In this document: positions 25,992-37,100 of the stretch, in pieces
Layout: each line of letters begins with the position of its first letter
Numbering within the stretch: position 1 is the first letter of the stretch
Assembly: GCF_007997285.1 (NCBI RefSeq)
Contig: NZ_VORX01000005.1
Coordinates: 210,106 to 274,105, forward strand
Length of the DNA stretch: 64,000 nucleotides
Direction: 5' to 3'
Source of the DNA: Gelidibacter salicanalis
GTDB taxonomy: Bacteria; Bacteroidota; Bacteroidia; Flavobacteriales; Flavobacteriaceae
Made by a program: the position numbers and the translations under genes
Notes under the pieces: model-generated
Database searches by the model: none
What the model was told of the DNA's origin: nothing
What the model saw: only the letters and a program-made list of their open reading frames with translations

Positions 25992-27191
25992 CTATCTGCC
26001 ACCACGTCTTGAAGAGCTCGTTGGAACGCTTGCCGGCGCTGATCTGGTTGGAGCACTATTGGAGCTCCTAGCAGCAGGTGATGGGCTAGAACTTGATCTT
26101 GACGGTGTATAATTAGAATTACTAGTTGGTCTTGCTGGCGCAGACACATTGTTCCCGCGACTTCTGGTAGAACCACTACTTCTCGTACCTGAACTATTGC
26201 TTCTCGTTCTTGTAGAAGGCTGTACTCTGTTCTCTGTTCTTGTTCTTGTAGCGGGTTGCACTGTTCTGCCTGATGAATTACTTCTTCTATAGGTGTTATT
26301 AGTGTTCGTAGTAGGACGGGTTGTGCTACTTCTTCTATACGTATTGTTTGTTGAATTAACACCGGTTCTAGATGGAGTAGAACTTGTTGAACTACGTCGT
26401 CCCACGTTAGAATTTGTTCTATTTATTGTAGAATTCGATCTGTTTAACGTTGAAGAACGTCTGTTAATGGTAGTACTTGAATTTCTGCTCAATGTCGATT
26501 GAGAGCCATAAGGATTGACTGAGGTACTGCCCCGTCTGCTGTTGCTGTACGAGTAGTTATTTCTATAATATGAATTGTTGTGATTGTAGCCGTAATATGG
26601 ACTGTGTCCGTAGCCGTAATTATATCCGTAACCATACCCATAATTATAACCATACCCGTAACCACGATAAGGATAGTAACCGCCGTAATAACCGTAAGAA
26701 TAGAAAGGATCGTAGAACCCTGAATACCCCCAGCCACCATAACCCCATGCGCGGTAAGGGCTATAATATCCGTATCTGTAAGGCGACCAATTATTCATGT
26801 TATAGTTGATGGTAATATCAATGTCTTGACTGTCTTGACCCCATCCGGCATAGCCTTCTTCGTAAACAATATCACCATTCTCATCACCATAATTACCTTG
26901 ATAAGAATCGATATCAGTGAATATTATATTCTCATTTTGGGAAATCTGACCGAACTCTTGGGATTTCTCTCCAAAATAATCTTTATAAAAACTGTTATTA
27001 TTAGCTCTAACATCATTATAATACCCTTGAGGAGCTTCCTCATAGTGCTGTCCCTGAGGAACTTCAGATCTATAGATGCCATCATTGTCATAGCCAGCGT
27101 ACTGATATGAACCACAAGAAGCTAAAATGAAAATCGAGCTTAGTGCAACAAAAAATGGCAATTTTTTATATAAGTAAGTTTTAAATTGCAT
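25992..27191 (-). CDS. Tyr/Gly-rich, Ser/Arg/Thr-rich lipoprotein
   Basis: A 399-residue low-complexity protein. The signal peptide ends in a lipobox (LASC, Cys26). Residues 135-205 are almost entirely Tyr, Gly, Pro, Asn and Ser (for example GYGYNYGYGYGYNYGYGH). Residues 215-399 are Ser, Thr, Arg, Asn and Pro and end SSSRRGGR. No enzymatic domain is visible. Similar proteins are conserved beside OmpP1 genes in flavobacteria and are sometimes misnamed vitellogenin-like. The role is unknown; an envelope or extracellular-matrix function is only inference. An overlapping 132-codon frame at its 3' end is an artefact of the repeats. Confidence 0.85.
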   Translation of the reverse strand: MQFKTYLYKKLPFFVALSSIFILASCGSYQYAGYDNDGIYRSEVPQGQHYEEAPQGYYNDVRANNNSFYKDYFGEKSQEFGQISQNENIIFTDIDSYQGNYGDENGDIVYEEGYAGWGQDSQDIDITINYNMNNWSPYRYGYYSPYRAWGYGGWGYSGFYDPFYSYGYYGGYYPYRGYGYGYNYGYGYGYNYGYGHSPYYGYNHNNSYYRNNYSYSNSRRGSTSVNPYGSQSTLSRNSSTTINRRSSTLNRSNSTINRTNSNVGRRSSTSSTPSRTGVNSTNNTYRRSSTTRPTTNTNNTYRRSNSSGRTVQPATRTRTENRVQPSTRTRSNSSGTRSSGSTRSRGNNVSAPARPTSNSNYTPSRSSSSPSPAARSSNSAPTRSAPASVPTSSSRRGGR

Positions 27192-27291
27192 ATCTATTTG
27201 TTTTTATTGTTGAACATTACAAAAATAGTTAGTTTTGTCGAACTAATTATTTATTTAACATAAGCGCAATATTTGTGCCAAAAGACTGACG

Positions 27292-28770
27292 ATGAGCAAA
27301 AATCTTACAAGCAGAGCGGATGATTATTCCAAATGGTACAATGAACTGGTAGTTAAGGCGGATTTAGCTGAGAATTCGGCAGTTAGGGGGTGTATGGTGA
27401 TCAAACCCTATGGCTATGCAATTTGGGAGAAAATGCAAGCTGAATTGGATCGGATGTTTAAGGAGACGGGCCATCAAAACGCTTATTTTCCACTTTTCGT
27501 TCCTAAAAGTCTGTTTGAAGCAGAAGAGAAAAATGCTGAAGGCTTTGCAAAAGAATGTGCTGTGGTTACCCACTACAGATTGCAAAATGATCCGGACAAT
27601 CCAGGAAAATTACGTGTAGATCCGGAAGCAAAATTAGAAGAAGAGCTTGTAGTTAGACCCACGAGTGAAGCCATTATTTGGAGCACCTATAAGGGATGGA
27701 TTCAAAGTTATAGAGATTTACCTATATTAATAAACCAATGGGCCAACGTGGTACGCTGGGAAATGCGAACCCGCTTGTTTTTAAGAACCGCCGAGTTTCT
27801 ATGGCAAGAAGGGCATACTGCACACGAAACGCGTCAGGAAGCGCTAGCTGAGGCACAACTGATGAATCAGGTCTATGCGGATTTTGCTGAAAATTTTATG
27901 GCTATACCGGTCATCCAAGGTGTAAAAACCGAAAGTGAGCGATTTGCAGGTGCGGAAGAAACCTATTGTATTGAAGCTTTAATGCAAGATGGGAAGGCAC
28001 TCCAAGCTGGAACGTCACACTTTTTGGGACAAAACTTTGCTAAGGCCTTTGATGTGAAATTTACGAATAATGAAGGGAAACTAGATTTTGTATGGGCAAC
28101 CTCTTGGGGTGTGTCTACACGTTTAGTGGGCGCACTGATCATGACCCACAGTGATGATAAAGGATTGGTATTGCCGCCAAATTTAGCACCAATACAAGTA
28201 GTGATCGTTCCTATACATAAAACGGATGAGCAACTAGAACACATAGGAGAGGTGGTTAAAAACTTGATGAGTGATTTGAGATCAAAAGCGATCAGTTGCA
28301 AGTATGATGATCGCACAACCCAACGTCCAGGAGCAAAATTTGCCCAATATGAACTTCAGGGCGTACCGTTAAGAATTGCAATCGGACCAAAAGATTTGGA
28401 GAATAAAACGGTTGAATTGGCGCGTAGGGATACCTTATCTAAAGAAAATACAGCACTCGAAGGTTTAGCCGACAAAATTGATGTTTTGCTGAAGGAAATT
28501 CAGGAGACCTTGTTCAAAAAAGCTTTAGACTTTAGGAATTCGCACATTACGAAAGTAGATAATTTTGAAGAATTTAAATCCGTTTTGAACACTAAAACAG
28601 GTTTTATATCAGCACATTGGGATGGTTCAGCTGAAACGGAGGACAAGATTAAGGAACTGACAAAAGCAACGATCAGATGTGTGCCTCTAGACCAAGAAAA
28701 AGAGGCGGGAACCTGTGTGTTTACTGGGAAACCGTCTTCTGGAAGAGTGCTATTTGCGAAGGCATATTAA
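27292..28770 (+). CDS. proS: ProS, prolyl-tRNA synthetase (type 3)
   Basis: Class II synthetase charging tRNA-Pro. At 492 residues, with no internal editing (INS) domain and a C-terminal extension, it is the archaeal/eukaryote-like type 3 form, as expected in Bacteroidota. Motif 2 is seen as [28 protein letters not shown] sequence (VRWEMRTR and FLWQEGHT), and motif 3 region includes [13 protein letters not shown]. The C-terminus has the [19 protein letters not shown] ending. It is transcribed divergently from the lipoprotein gene. Confidence 0.97.
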   Translation: MSKNLTSRADDYSKWYNELVVKADLAENSAVRGCMVIKPYGYAIWEKMQAELDRMFKETGHQNAYFPLFVPKSLFEAEEKNAEGFAKECAVVTHYRLQNDPDNPGKLRVDPEAKLEEELVVRPTSEAIIWSTYKGWIQSYRDLPILINQWANVVRWEMRTRLFLRTAEFLWQEGHTAHETRQEALAEAQLMNQVYADFAENFMAIPVIQGVKTESERFAGAEETYCIEALMQDGKALQAGTSHFLGQNFAKAFDVKFTNNEGKLDFVWATSWGVSTRLVGALIMTHSDDKGLVLPPNLAPIQVVIVPIHKTDEQLEHIGEVVKNLMSDLRSKAISCKYDDRTTQRPGAKFAQYELQGVPLRIAIGPKDLENKTVELARRDTLSKENTALEGLADKIDVLLKEIQETLFKKALDFRNSHITKVDNFEEFKSVLNTKTGFISAHWDGSAETEDKIKELTKATIRCVPLDQEKEAGTCVFTGKPSSGRVLFAKAY

Positions 28771-28798
28771 AAATTTTTAAAAAAAGTTTGTTTAGGTG

Positions 28799-28828
28799 TT
28801 GCAACATTTAAAAATAGTTGTATTTTTG
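28799..28828 (+). promoter_or_regulatory. Promoter TTG-N19-TATTTTTG upstream of tRNA-Glu/rpsT
   Basis: TTG at 28799-28801 and TATTTTTG at 28821-28828 with exact 19-bp spacing. A transcript would begin near 28835, about 120 nt before the tRNA, and could continue into rpsT. A 7-bp hairpin (TCACAAA/TTTGTGA, 28872-28889) lies in the leader. Confidence 0.8.
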
Positions 28829-28954
28829 CACCCGCTGAAAGACATTAATACAGCATTAATGTTGGACAGGTTCACAAATAATTTTGTGAGTTCATTTGAA
28901 AAGGTTGCATATTGATAAAAAATGTTATTAATTTGCACTTTAAATAAAACAAAT

Positions 28955-29026
28955 GGCCCGTTCGTCTATCGGTTAGGACGCCAGGTTTTCATCCTGGTAA
29001 GAGGGGTTCGATTCCCCTACGGGCTA
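28955..29026 (+). tRNA. tRNA-Glu(UUC)
   Basis: Cloverleaf by eye: acceptor GGCCCGT pairs ACGGGCT (with one G-U at the first pair), anticodon stem CCAGG/CCTGG around the loop TTTTCAT with anticodon TTC, and T-arm AGGGG-TTCGATT-CCCCT. CCA is not encoded. It ends 26 bp before rpsT and may be cleaved from a common transcript. Confidence 0.96.
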
Positions 29027-29052
29027 CAATTTTTTAATAAGAAGGAAAGAAA

Positions 29053-29307
29053 ATGGCAAATCATAAGTCAGCATTAAAAAGAATCAGAAGTAGTGAATCT
29101 AAGCGTTTAACCAACAGGTATAAACATAGAACAACTCGTAATGCTATCAAAAAATTACGCGAATTAGAAGATGCAAAAGAAGCTCAAGAAATGCTTCCTG
29201 CAGTTTCTGCTATGATTGATAAATTAGCTAAGAAGAATATTATTCATTCTAATAAAGCAGCTAATTTAAAATCAGGTTTAGCGTTGCATATTGCTTCCTT
29301 AGCTTAA
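29053..29307 (+). CDS. rpsT: RpsT, 30S ribosomal protein S20
   Basis: An 84-residue basic protein of the small subunit that binds 16S rRNA. MANHKSALKRIR at the N-terminus and the HSNKAANLKSGLA C-terminal motif are diagnostic of bS20. It directly follows tRNA-Glu and is followed by a strong hairpin terminator. Confidence 0.98.
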   Translation: MANHKSALKRIRSSESKRLTNRYKHRTTRNAIKKLRELEDAKEAQEMLPAVSAMIDKLAKKNIIHSNKAANLKSGLALHIASLA

Positions 29308-29333
29308 GGAAAAAAATCCTATTTAATATAAAG

Positions 29334-29361
29334 AATCCATTCTGTTTGAATGGATTTTTTT
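29334..29361 (+). terminator. rpsT intrinsic terminator
   Basis: Nine-pair perfect stem (AATCCATTC/GAATGGATT), 5-nt loop, T7. Confidence 0.92.
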
Positions 29362-29474
29362 ATGCGGTATAGTGAACAACATTTTGTGAAGATGAGCAGC
29401 GTATTTTAAAAGGTGAAGAGCTCCACTTTTAATGCCAAGATTGGGTTACCCTAGATGAAGAAATAAAAAATGAT

Positions 29475-30215
29475 TTATTGTTCATAACGATTGCGCGTCA
29501 TCGCTCCGTTTAATTTTTGTACAGTGACATCACCTTTTAAATAAGGATCCTCTACATCTCTATACCTAATAAAGCGCGCCGGAGATCCGTGTACTATCGA
29601 TTTATCCAAGACATTCTTTATTACTAAAGAACCAGCTCCAATTAGGCTATGTTCACCAATAGTGATGTTCTCAATGATGTTTGATCCTAACGAAATGGCG
29701 GAAAATTTCCCTAACAATAAATTACCTCCTGTACATACTCCCGAGGAAATACTTGAGAAATCTCTCATTTTTCCGTCATGTCCTAATGAAGAGTTGGTAT
29801 TGAGAATACAGAAATCACCAATGTTAGCATTAGAATTAATAATGGTGCCAGGCATAATTATAGTGCCTTTCCCGATTTGAGCAGACTTGCTGATTATGGA
29901 ACTTGGATGAATAATCGATACAAAATTTAATTGAGGCGCAACCACCTTCAATTTATCCACCATCGCGCCTCTAGTCCAATTATTACCTATGGCTATTATG
30001 GCGCCATCTAAATTGTGTTCTTTCATTAGATTAGGCAACTCTTGCTCATTTCCTAAAATTTCATAACCATTAAACATTGAGCCTTTGGTCTTATAGGAAT
30101 CTAAAAATCCAAGAACTGAGAATTTGTTCTCAGTCTGTATACAATCTAATATCATGCCACCATGACCAGAGGCACCAATGATAACAATTGTTTTTCTTCT
30201 TGCAAGAGTGTCCAT
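29475..30215 (-). CDS. PglD/NeuD-like sugar O/N-acyltransferase
   Basis: A 246-residue protein of the PglD/NeuD type: an N-terminal Rossmann-like domain (IVIIGASGHGGMILD, residues 10-24) followed by a left-handed beta-helix of hexapeptide repeats (about 100-215). The probable catalytic His lies in SSLGHDGKM, equivalent to PglD His125. Such enzymes acetylate UDP-amino sugars or sialic acids for glycan or glycoprotein synthesis. It stands alone, convergent with rpsT, with a 0.9-kb gap upstream; no glycan-synthesis genes are next to it. An acetyl-transfer role is inferred from the family. Confidence 0.87.
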   Translation of the reverse strand: MDTLARRKTIVIIGASGHGGMILDCIQTENKFSVLGFLDSYKTKGSMFNGYEILGNEQELPNLMKEHNLDGAIIAIGNNWTRGAMVDKLKVVAPQLNFVSIIHPSSIISKSAQIGKGTIIMPGTIINSNANIGDFCILNTNSSLGHDGKMRDFSSISSGVCTGGNLLLGKFSAISLGSNIIENITIGEHSLIGAGSLVIKNVLDKSIVHGSPARFIRYRDVEDPYLKGDVTVQKLNGAMTRNRYEQ

Positions 30216-31146
30216 AAATAGTTTTAATTTTAAAAACCGAATTGTTTAATTTAAAACATAATTAGATATCCTGTTGAGCCTCGAGATGTTATATAAAATT
30301 ATACATTTTGAAGTTTTGCATATTTAATATTAGGTGCCAGCACAAAAAATGTCTAGTTTATAAAATTAAACAATCTAGAGCATTTCTTAGGATATAATGA
30401 ACTCTAAAAATTAAAAAAAGTTCATTTTCTTTATTTTCTCAATCTTTTTCAATTTGTCGATTAAAAACTTGAGCAAGGATTCTTTCACCCCTAAGGAAGT
30501 CGAAAAACAAAAACATATTCCCTTAATTTTTGAATCATTGTCACTTTAATAATAATGCATTTTAAAAATGTTTATGAAAGTGGCATTTTACATTAGTTTT
30601 TTATGGATACATAATAAATGTTCAGTGCCTTACATAGTCTTAATTTCGATTGAGTTGCAAGATCCTACTAAAAGTATGATTAATGCTGGTATGAATTTTA
30701 GAAATAGGATTAAAAAATATAGGTGGACTACTGAAATTATTAAAATGCTTAATCTTTTCAATACTGCTTATCTGAATTTTTAAAAAAAAAATACAACAAA
30801 AATTTCAGAAAATTATAAGTAAATGCAGATTCTGCAGTGTAAAATATCTTACTGTCCTAAAACACCATTGGTCTAAAATGAAATATACGGCTTATTGTAT
30901 AATTCTATTTCTCTGTAGGGACGCTATTTTTTAATTTCATGCTTAAAGCAGTACTTATTATTCTGCAACAAGAATTTACTTTTTCTTCAATTTTATAGCG
31001 CTTAAAAATTAGTATTTGGTCGGTAAACATCTCGTTTTTAACGAATAAGTGGAGGTATTTTCCTATTAAATATTTATTACTCTATATTTATTGACCTAAT
31101 GGCTGAATTTTTAATCAAATCATTATACCGTCTTAATCAGTAAATT
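30216..31146. other. 0.93-kb AT-rich non-coding region
   Basis: Very AT-rich DNA with no credible gene; the only frame of note (71 codons at 30568-30783) has no recognisable protein features. I see no tRNA, terminator hairpin or strong consensus promoter. The last 30 bp (CCGTCTTA...TTATGAAAAT) resemble those before the second giant gene (CCGTCCTA...TTATGAAAAT), suggesting a shared start region. Confidence 0.5.
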
Positions 31147-34100
31147 ATGAAAATAACATTACTCCCAATGATGAAACGTTCTGAAATTTTAATTTTTAAT
31201 TTTTCCTTAATCATTAAAAATAGTTTTCTGAACCTTCCTATTCCAAAGTCATTAAAAACTGGCTTATCTTCTTTCGTGTTTTCAATTCTACTAATAGGTG
31301 TCACCCATGCACAACTTCCCAAAGATAAGGAGAACAAATTTCAGCAAGTAGATCTACTTACGGGATTAAGGAATTCTACAACGATGAAATTTGCACCTGA
31401 TGGACGAATATTTATACTTGATAGATATGGTGAAATCTTAATATATAACACAGAATCTCAATCATCAATTACCGCTGGATCCATACGTGTTTTTCACGAA
31501 TTGGAAGACGGTTTATTAGGAATTGCCTTCGATCCTAATTTTCTGTCAAATAATTTTATATATATCACTTACTCTCCGATTGATTTTAATGTTAACCGTG
31601 TTTCTCGATTTAAAATGGATGGTGATGACTTGAATTTACAATCGGAAATAGTGTTACTCGAATGGCCAACTTCACGTACGGCTAAATTTCATTCTGGAGG
31701 GGGCATGGACTTTGATTCTAAAGGCAATCTTTATATAGCAACCGGAGACAATACTGGCTACGATAATTTTTATGCGGCATGGAATGAAAAAAATGCTGAC
31801 TACAGTGCTGAAAAATCCTCATCAAATACCAATGATTTGAGAGGTAAAATTTTGCGTATTAAGCCTCAGCTTAATGGTACATATACTATTCCGACAGGTA
31901 ACTTATTTCCTGAAGAAACACCCTTTTATAGACCAGAAATTTATGTTATGGGTGCAAGAAATCCATACCGGATTTTTGTGGATAGAACCAATACCGATTG
32001 GCTTTTCTGGGGCGATGTAGGTCCCGATGCGGATGCATCTAGCGTGCTTGGACCCACAGGTTTAGATGAGATTAATTTGACCAAAAAAGCCGGAAATTAT
32101 GGGTGGCCATATTTTATTGGAGTAGACAATGGAGCGTATCAGATTCCTTATAAAACGCCAAAACCATTTTATAATGTTACTGAAAGCCCAGAAAACACTT
32201 CTAAATGGAATACTGGTGCTACCAATTTACCTCCAGCTCAACCGGCATGGATTGAGTATGATCATGCGAGTTTTTTTTCCGGGCCGCGTTATTATTATGA
32301 TCATAGCTTATCGAACCAACAACGGCTTCCTATTGAGTTTGACGAGGCCTATTTTTATTATGATTTCAACACGAGTAAAATTTGGGCAGTTAAAATGGAT
32401 GCTCAAGGCAAGATTATTCCTAATTCTAAACAACGATTTGCGCCAGGTGTGTTTCCTGGCAGTTCAAAAGAATTCAATGGGTATATAGATATGGCCATAG
32501 GCCCAGACGGTAAAATGTATATTTTGGCGTATGGAACGGGGTGTTGTCCGCAAAACGTGGGCACTGGTAGATTAATTAGAGTCGATTATACCGGAATAAC
32601 TACAAATGCACCTCCAAATGTTAAAATTGCAGCTGATATTGACAATGGCTCCTTACCACTCACGGTAAAATTTTCGAGTGATGGTACAACAGATCCAAAT
32701 GGCGATTCTCCTTTATCATATGAATGGGATGTTAATGAAGATGGTAAAGTTGATTATACGGTAGCAAATCCTACCCATACCTATACAGCCACGGGTACTT
32801 ATAAAGTCAAACTGATTGTCAGGGATGGGAAAGGCGGTGTTGGCGTCAATAATATAACTATTAATGCTGGAAATAATGCGGCGCAATTCAATTTTGTTTA
32901 CCCTCCCGATGGCGGTTTGATGAATTGGCAAGATGATGTGGAAATTAAACTCACTGTCACAGATATTGAAGATGGCTCGATTGATTGTGATAAGGTCAAT
33001 ATAGTTCCTTCATTAGGGCATTTAAACCATTTTCATGATGACAACACCTTAACAGGTTGTCCTACGACAGTAACCTTAGACGCTGACAATACGCATGGGG
33101 CAGATGGTGAACAGGATATTTTTTATGTTTTAAATGCAAATTATAAGGACACTAATGGATTGTTAGCTTTTGACCAAATTCAATTACATCCAAAAAGAAA
33201 GGAAGCAGAATTTTTTGATATTCAAGAGGGAACCTCCATTATTCCAAACTCGGACCCATTAGAAGGGGGCTCAAAGGCTATTCAAGTGAAAAATAAAAGC
33301 TATATATCTTATTCAGGTCGAAATCTTTTTAATATTACCGCAGTCAAATATAAAGTTGCAGCAACCCTTGGTGGCGGCATCATTGAACTCAGATTGGGCA
33401 GTATTACAGGACCACTTATTGCCACAACAAGTGTTCCGTCAACAGGAAGTAAAGATTCTTGGGTTGCCATTGAATCAAAAATTTCCGATCCAGGTGGAAA
33501 GAACGATCTATTTTTTGTGTTTAGACATCCTTCCCAAACTGATAATATTTTCCATTTAAATTATGTGGAGTTTATGGGAGCTGGAGTTTCTATAGATAAT
33601 TCTCCTCCTTTAGTAGGAGACGTTACACCAATTGGAAATTCTCAAATCAAAGTTATATTTACAGAATATGTTACCAAAGTAACTGCGGAACAAATCTCAA
33701 ATTACGTATTAAATCATGGCGTCAGTATTACTTCAGCCATCCTTCAGCCTGATGGAAGAACCGTTATGCTTGCCGTGTCTCCGTTAACTTCAGATGTGAT
33801 TTATAATCTTCAAATACGTAATGTTAAAAATAATTCCGGAAAAGCGGTTGTTACCGATAGTTATGCGTTTTCGACCATAAGTTCTATCCGAATAAATACT
33901 GGGGGGCCTACCGTAAAGGTTGATTCTGGACTCTTTGAAGCAGATAATTATGTAACGGGAGGAAAGGACGGTTTCCAAACTACTTCTCCAATTAATGGCA
34001 CTTACAATGACGAACTATATCAAACAGAACGTTATGGTAAAAGTTTTTCCTATACCATTCCTCTTCCAATTGCAGGAGAGTATGACATACGCTTACATTT

Positions 34101-37100
34101 TGCCGAATTACATTTTGGAATAGGAAATAGACCAGGCGGATCTGGCAAAAGAGTATTCAATGTAAGTATTGAGGGCGTTCAGGTACTTACTGATTTCGAT
34201 ATCTTAGACGAGACTAAGCCCTTAACGGCCCTTATTAAAGAATTCAATAATATATCGGTAACTGATGGATTTGCGAATATTCAGTTTCAAGGAGTGACGG
34301 AAAATGCGAAAGTATCCGCAATTGAAATACTTTCTCCAGACACCTTTAATTTGGAGCCAAAGATTACTATTGTATCGCCCCAAACTGGTTGGAATGTGGA
34401 TGAAAATTTTCAGATCAGCTTTTCAGTTGAAAATTGGTCCATCTCAAAAGAGGGTACTCACATGCATTATTTTATTAACGATGATATGTTTCCGCATTAT
34501 AATTACGGACCTATCAATGTCAATAATCTTAATCAAGGTAGTCATACAATTCGCTTAGAACTTTATAATGACAATCATTCTCCAACAGGCATATATGATG
34601 AAATTATGGTGGCCGTAACAGACCAACGCATATGTAATACCACGATTTTTCCGGAATCATGGGTAGTTCATCAGCTAGAAGCCAATCCTTATACAGCTGT
34701 TTATACACTTCCCAATTATGATTTAGATGGTGACGGTCTTAAAGACATTGTTACTGGAGGATGGTGGTACAAAAATCCAGGTTCCGCATCAGGGAATTGG
34801 GTAAAGAGCACCATAGGTGGGGGCTTCGGAAATGTAGTACACGTTTACGATTTTGATGGAGATGGTTATCAAGATCTTTTGGGAACCCAAATCGGACCAT
34901 CTGGAAAAGAGTACCAAAGTGAAAGGTTATTATGGGCTAAGAATGATGGTAAAGGTAATTTCAAGGTATTTGACAATATACCGATGGTCAATTCAGGTTA
35001 CTTCGAACCATTTCTAGCGGGGATTGCTGGTGGCAATTTTAGATTGGGAAGTCCTTATCAAATGGCAATCAATTGGAATGGCGCGGAAACTTCAACTGGA
35101 TCACCAGTGCAGTTACTTACACCTTCTGCAGACCCTACTAAGGGCACATGGACTTTAGAAGACATCAGTAACGATTCTTCTGGGGAGGATATCAAAGCAG
35201 GTGATATTGATGGCGATGGAGATTTGGATCTTTTCCAAGGAGTTAATTGGTTAAGAAACGAAGGGAACGGGACGTGGACCACCTTTTCTACAGGAATCAC
35301 GTATGCCACAACACTAGATAGAGTGCAATTGGCAGATTTCAATGGAGATGGGAGAATGGATGGTGTTGTAGGCCAGTTAGGTTTAGGTAGTAAGGCTGGG
35401 AAATCAGAATTTGCCTGGTTTGAATCCCCTGAAAATCCGACGCTACCCTGGATAAAACATGTGTTGAGCACTGATATTAAAGGGAGTCTGAGTGTGTCTG
35501 CAATTGACCTCGATTTTGATGGAGATATGGATATTGTGGTGGGAGAATGGTTGGGCAGTAAAAGACTTATTGCCTTTGAAAACGACTTATGTAATTCTGG
35601 AGAATGGCAAATGCGTATTCTTAATGATGGCTCTTTGAACCTTGAACATCATGATGGTGCAATGGTTACAGATATCGATAACGACGGAGATTTGGATGTC
35701 ATCTCCAATGGATGGCTTAAAAATAAGATGCCACGTATTTACGAGAACACATCACTTGCTACAAATAATCAAGAACCTCTTACAGATGCAGGGGAAGATC
35801 AAACACTATCCTTGCCTACAAACACTATTATTTTGAGTGGATCAGGTAGCGATCCAGCAGGAGGGGCGGTGTCCTTTATTTGGACCCAAGTTGATGGGGC
35901 TAGTACTGCAACATTGTCTGGAAATGACACTTCAGAATTAAGTGTGAACAATCTTGTAGTGGGAGATTATAAATTTAAATTAACAGTTACTAATGATAAA
36001 GGAGTCCAGAAATCTGATGAAGTTAATGTAAAAGTATTGGCAGCAGCATCGGCAATTAGAATTAATTCTGGAGGTCCAGACTATATTTACAATAATTTAC
36101 AATGGCAAAAAGATCAATATTTTAATGGTGGCAGTGTCCTCAAAAAATCTATTGATATAGCTAATACAGCAAATGATAAATTATATCAAACCGAGAGGTA
36201 TCATTCAACTGGAAATTTGGTCTATAATATTCCCGTTCAATCTGGTACTTATGATTTGAATTTACATTTTGCAGAAATATATTTTGGGGTAGCTGGAGAG
36301 GGATCCTCTGGTGGAGTTGGGTCAAGAGTATTTAATGTAAATATTGAAAACGGTCAAGAACAATTATTGAATTATGATATTATAGTTGCTGCAGGAGGAA
36401 GTGCAACCGCTGTAATAGAGCATTTTACAGGTATTTTGGTGGATGATGGCAACTTAACCATAACTTTTACTGCTATTCAGGATTTTCCAAAGGTATCAGG
36501 AATTGAAATTTTACCCAGTAAAGGAGATTCATTAAAACCTATTGTTGATGCCGGTGGGGATAGACAAATCACATTACCTACAACTACCGCTACGCTAGAT
36601 GGATCAGCCTATGATCCGGATGGAGGCTTTATAAACAGCTATAAATGGACGCAAGTAAATGGTCCAAATGAAGTAACGATGATCAATTCTAATACAGATA
36701 ATTTGTCAGTTGCTAATCTCATGGAGGGTTCTTACACTTTCCGTTTAACCGTGATTGATGACGAAAATGACTCCGCTTCGGACGATATGGTTTTAAAGGT
36801 GTCAAAGACGCCCGTAGCTTTACGTATCAATTCAGGAGGTCCCGATTTTGAATTCAATGGAGAAATTTGGAATGCCGATCAATATTATTTAGGAGGCACT
36901 GTAGGTCAAAATCCGTCTGCAGTTATTGACAAGACGGAGAACGATCAACTGTATCAAACAGAGCGATTTAGTTCAAATAAAGAAGGTTTAATTTATGAAA
37001 TTCCCGTGTCAAATGGATTGCATAATTTAAAGTTACATTTCGCTGAAATATATTTTGCTGTTTCAGAACCTGCATCTGCTGCTGGCGTCGGTTCAAGAGT

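Noticed and set aside
25964..26362. 132-codon minus-strand frame rich in Gln, Arg and Val
   Set aside because: It is the alternative frame of the Ser/Thr/Arg repeat part of the lipoprotein gene and has no domain.
30568..30783. 71-codon plus-strand frame in the gap before giant gene A
   Set aside because: AT-rich composition, no family features and no promoter or neighbours; it is a chance frame.
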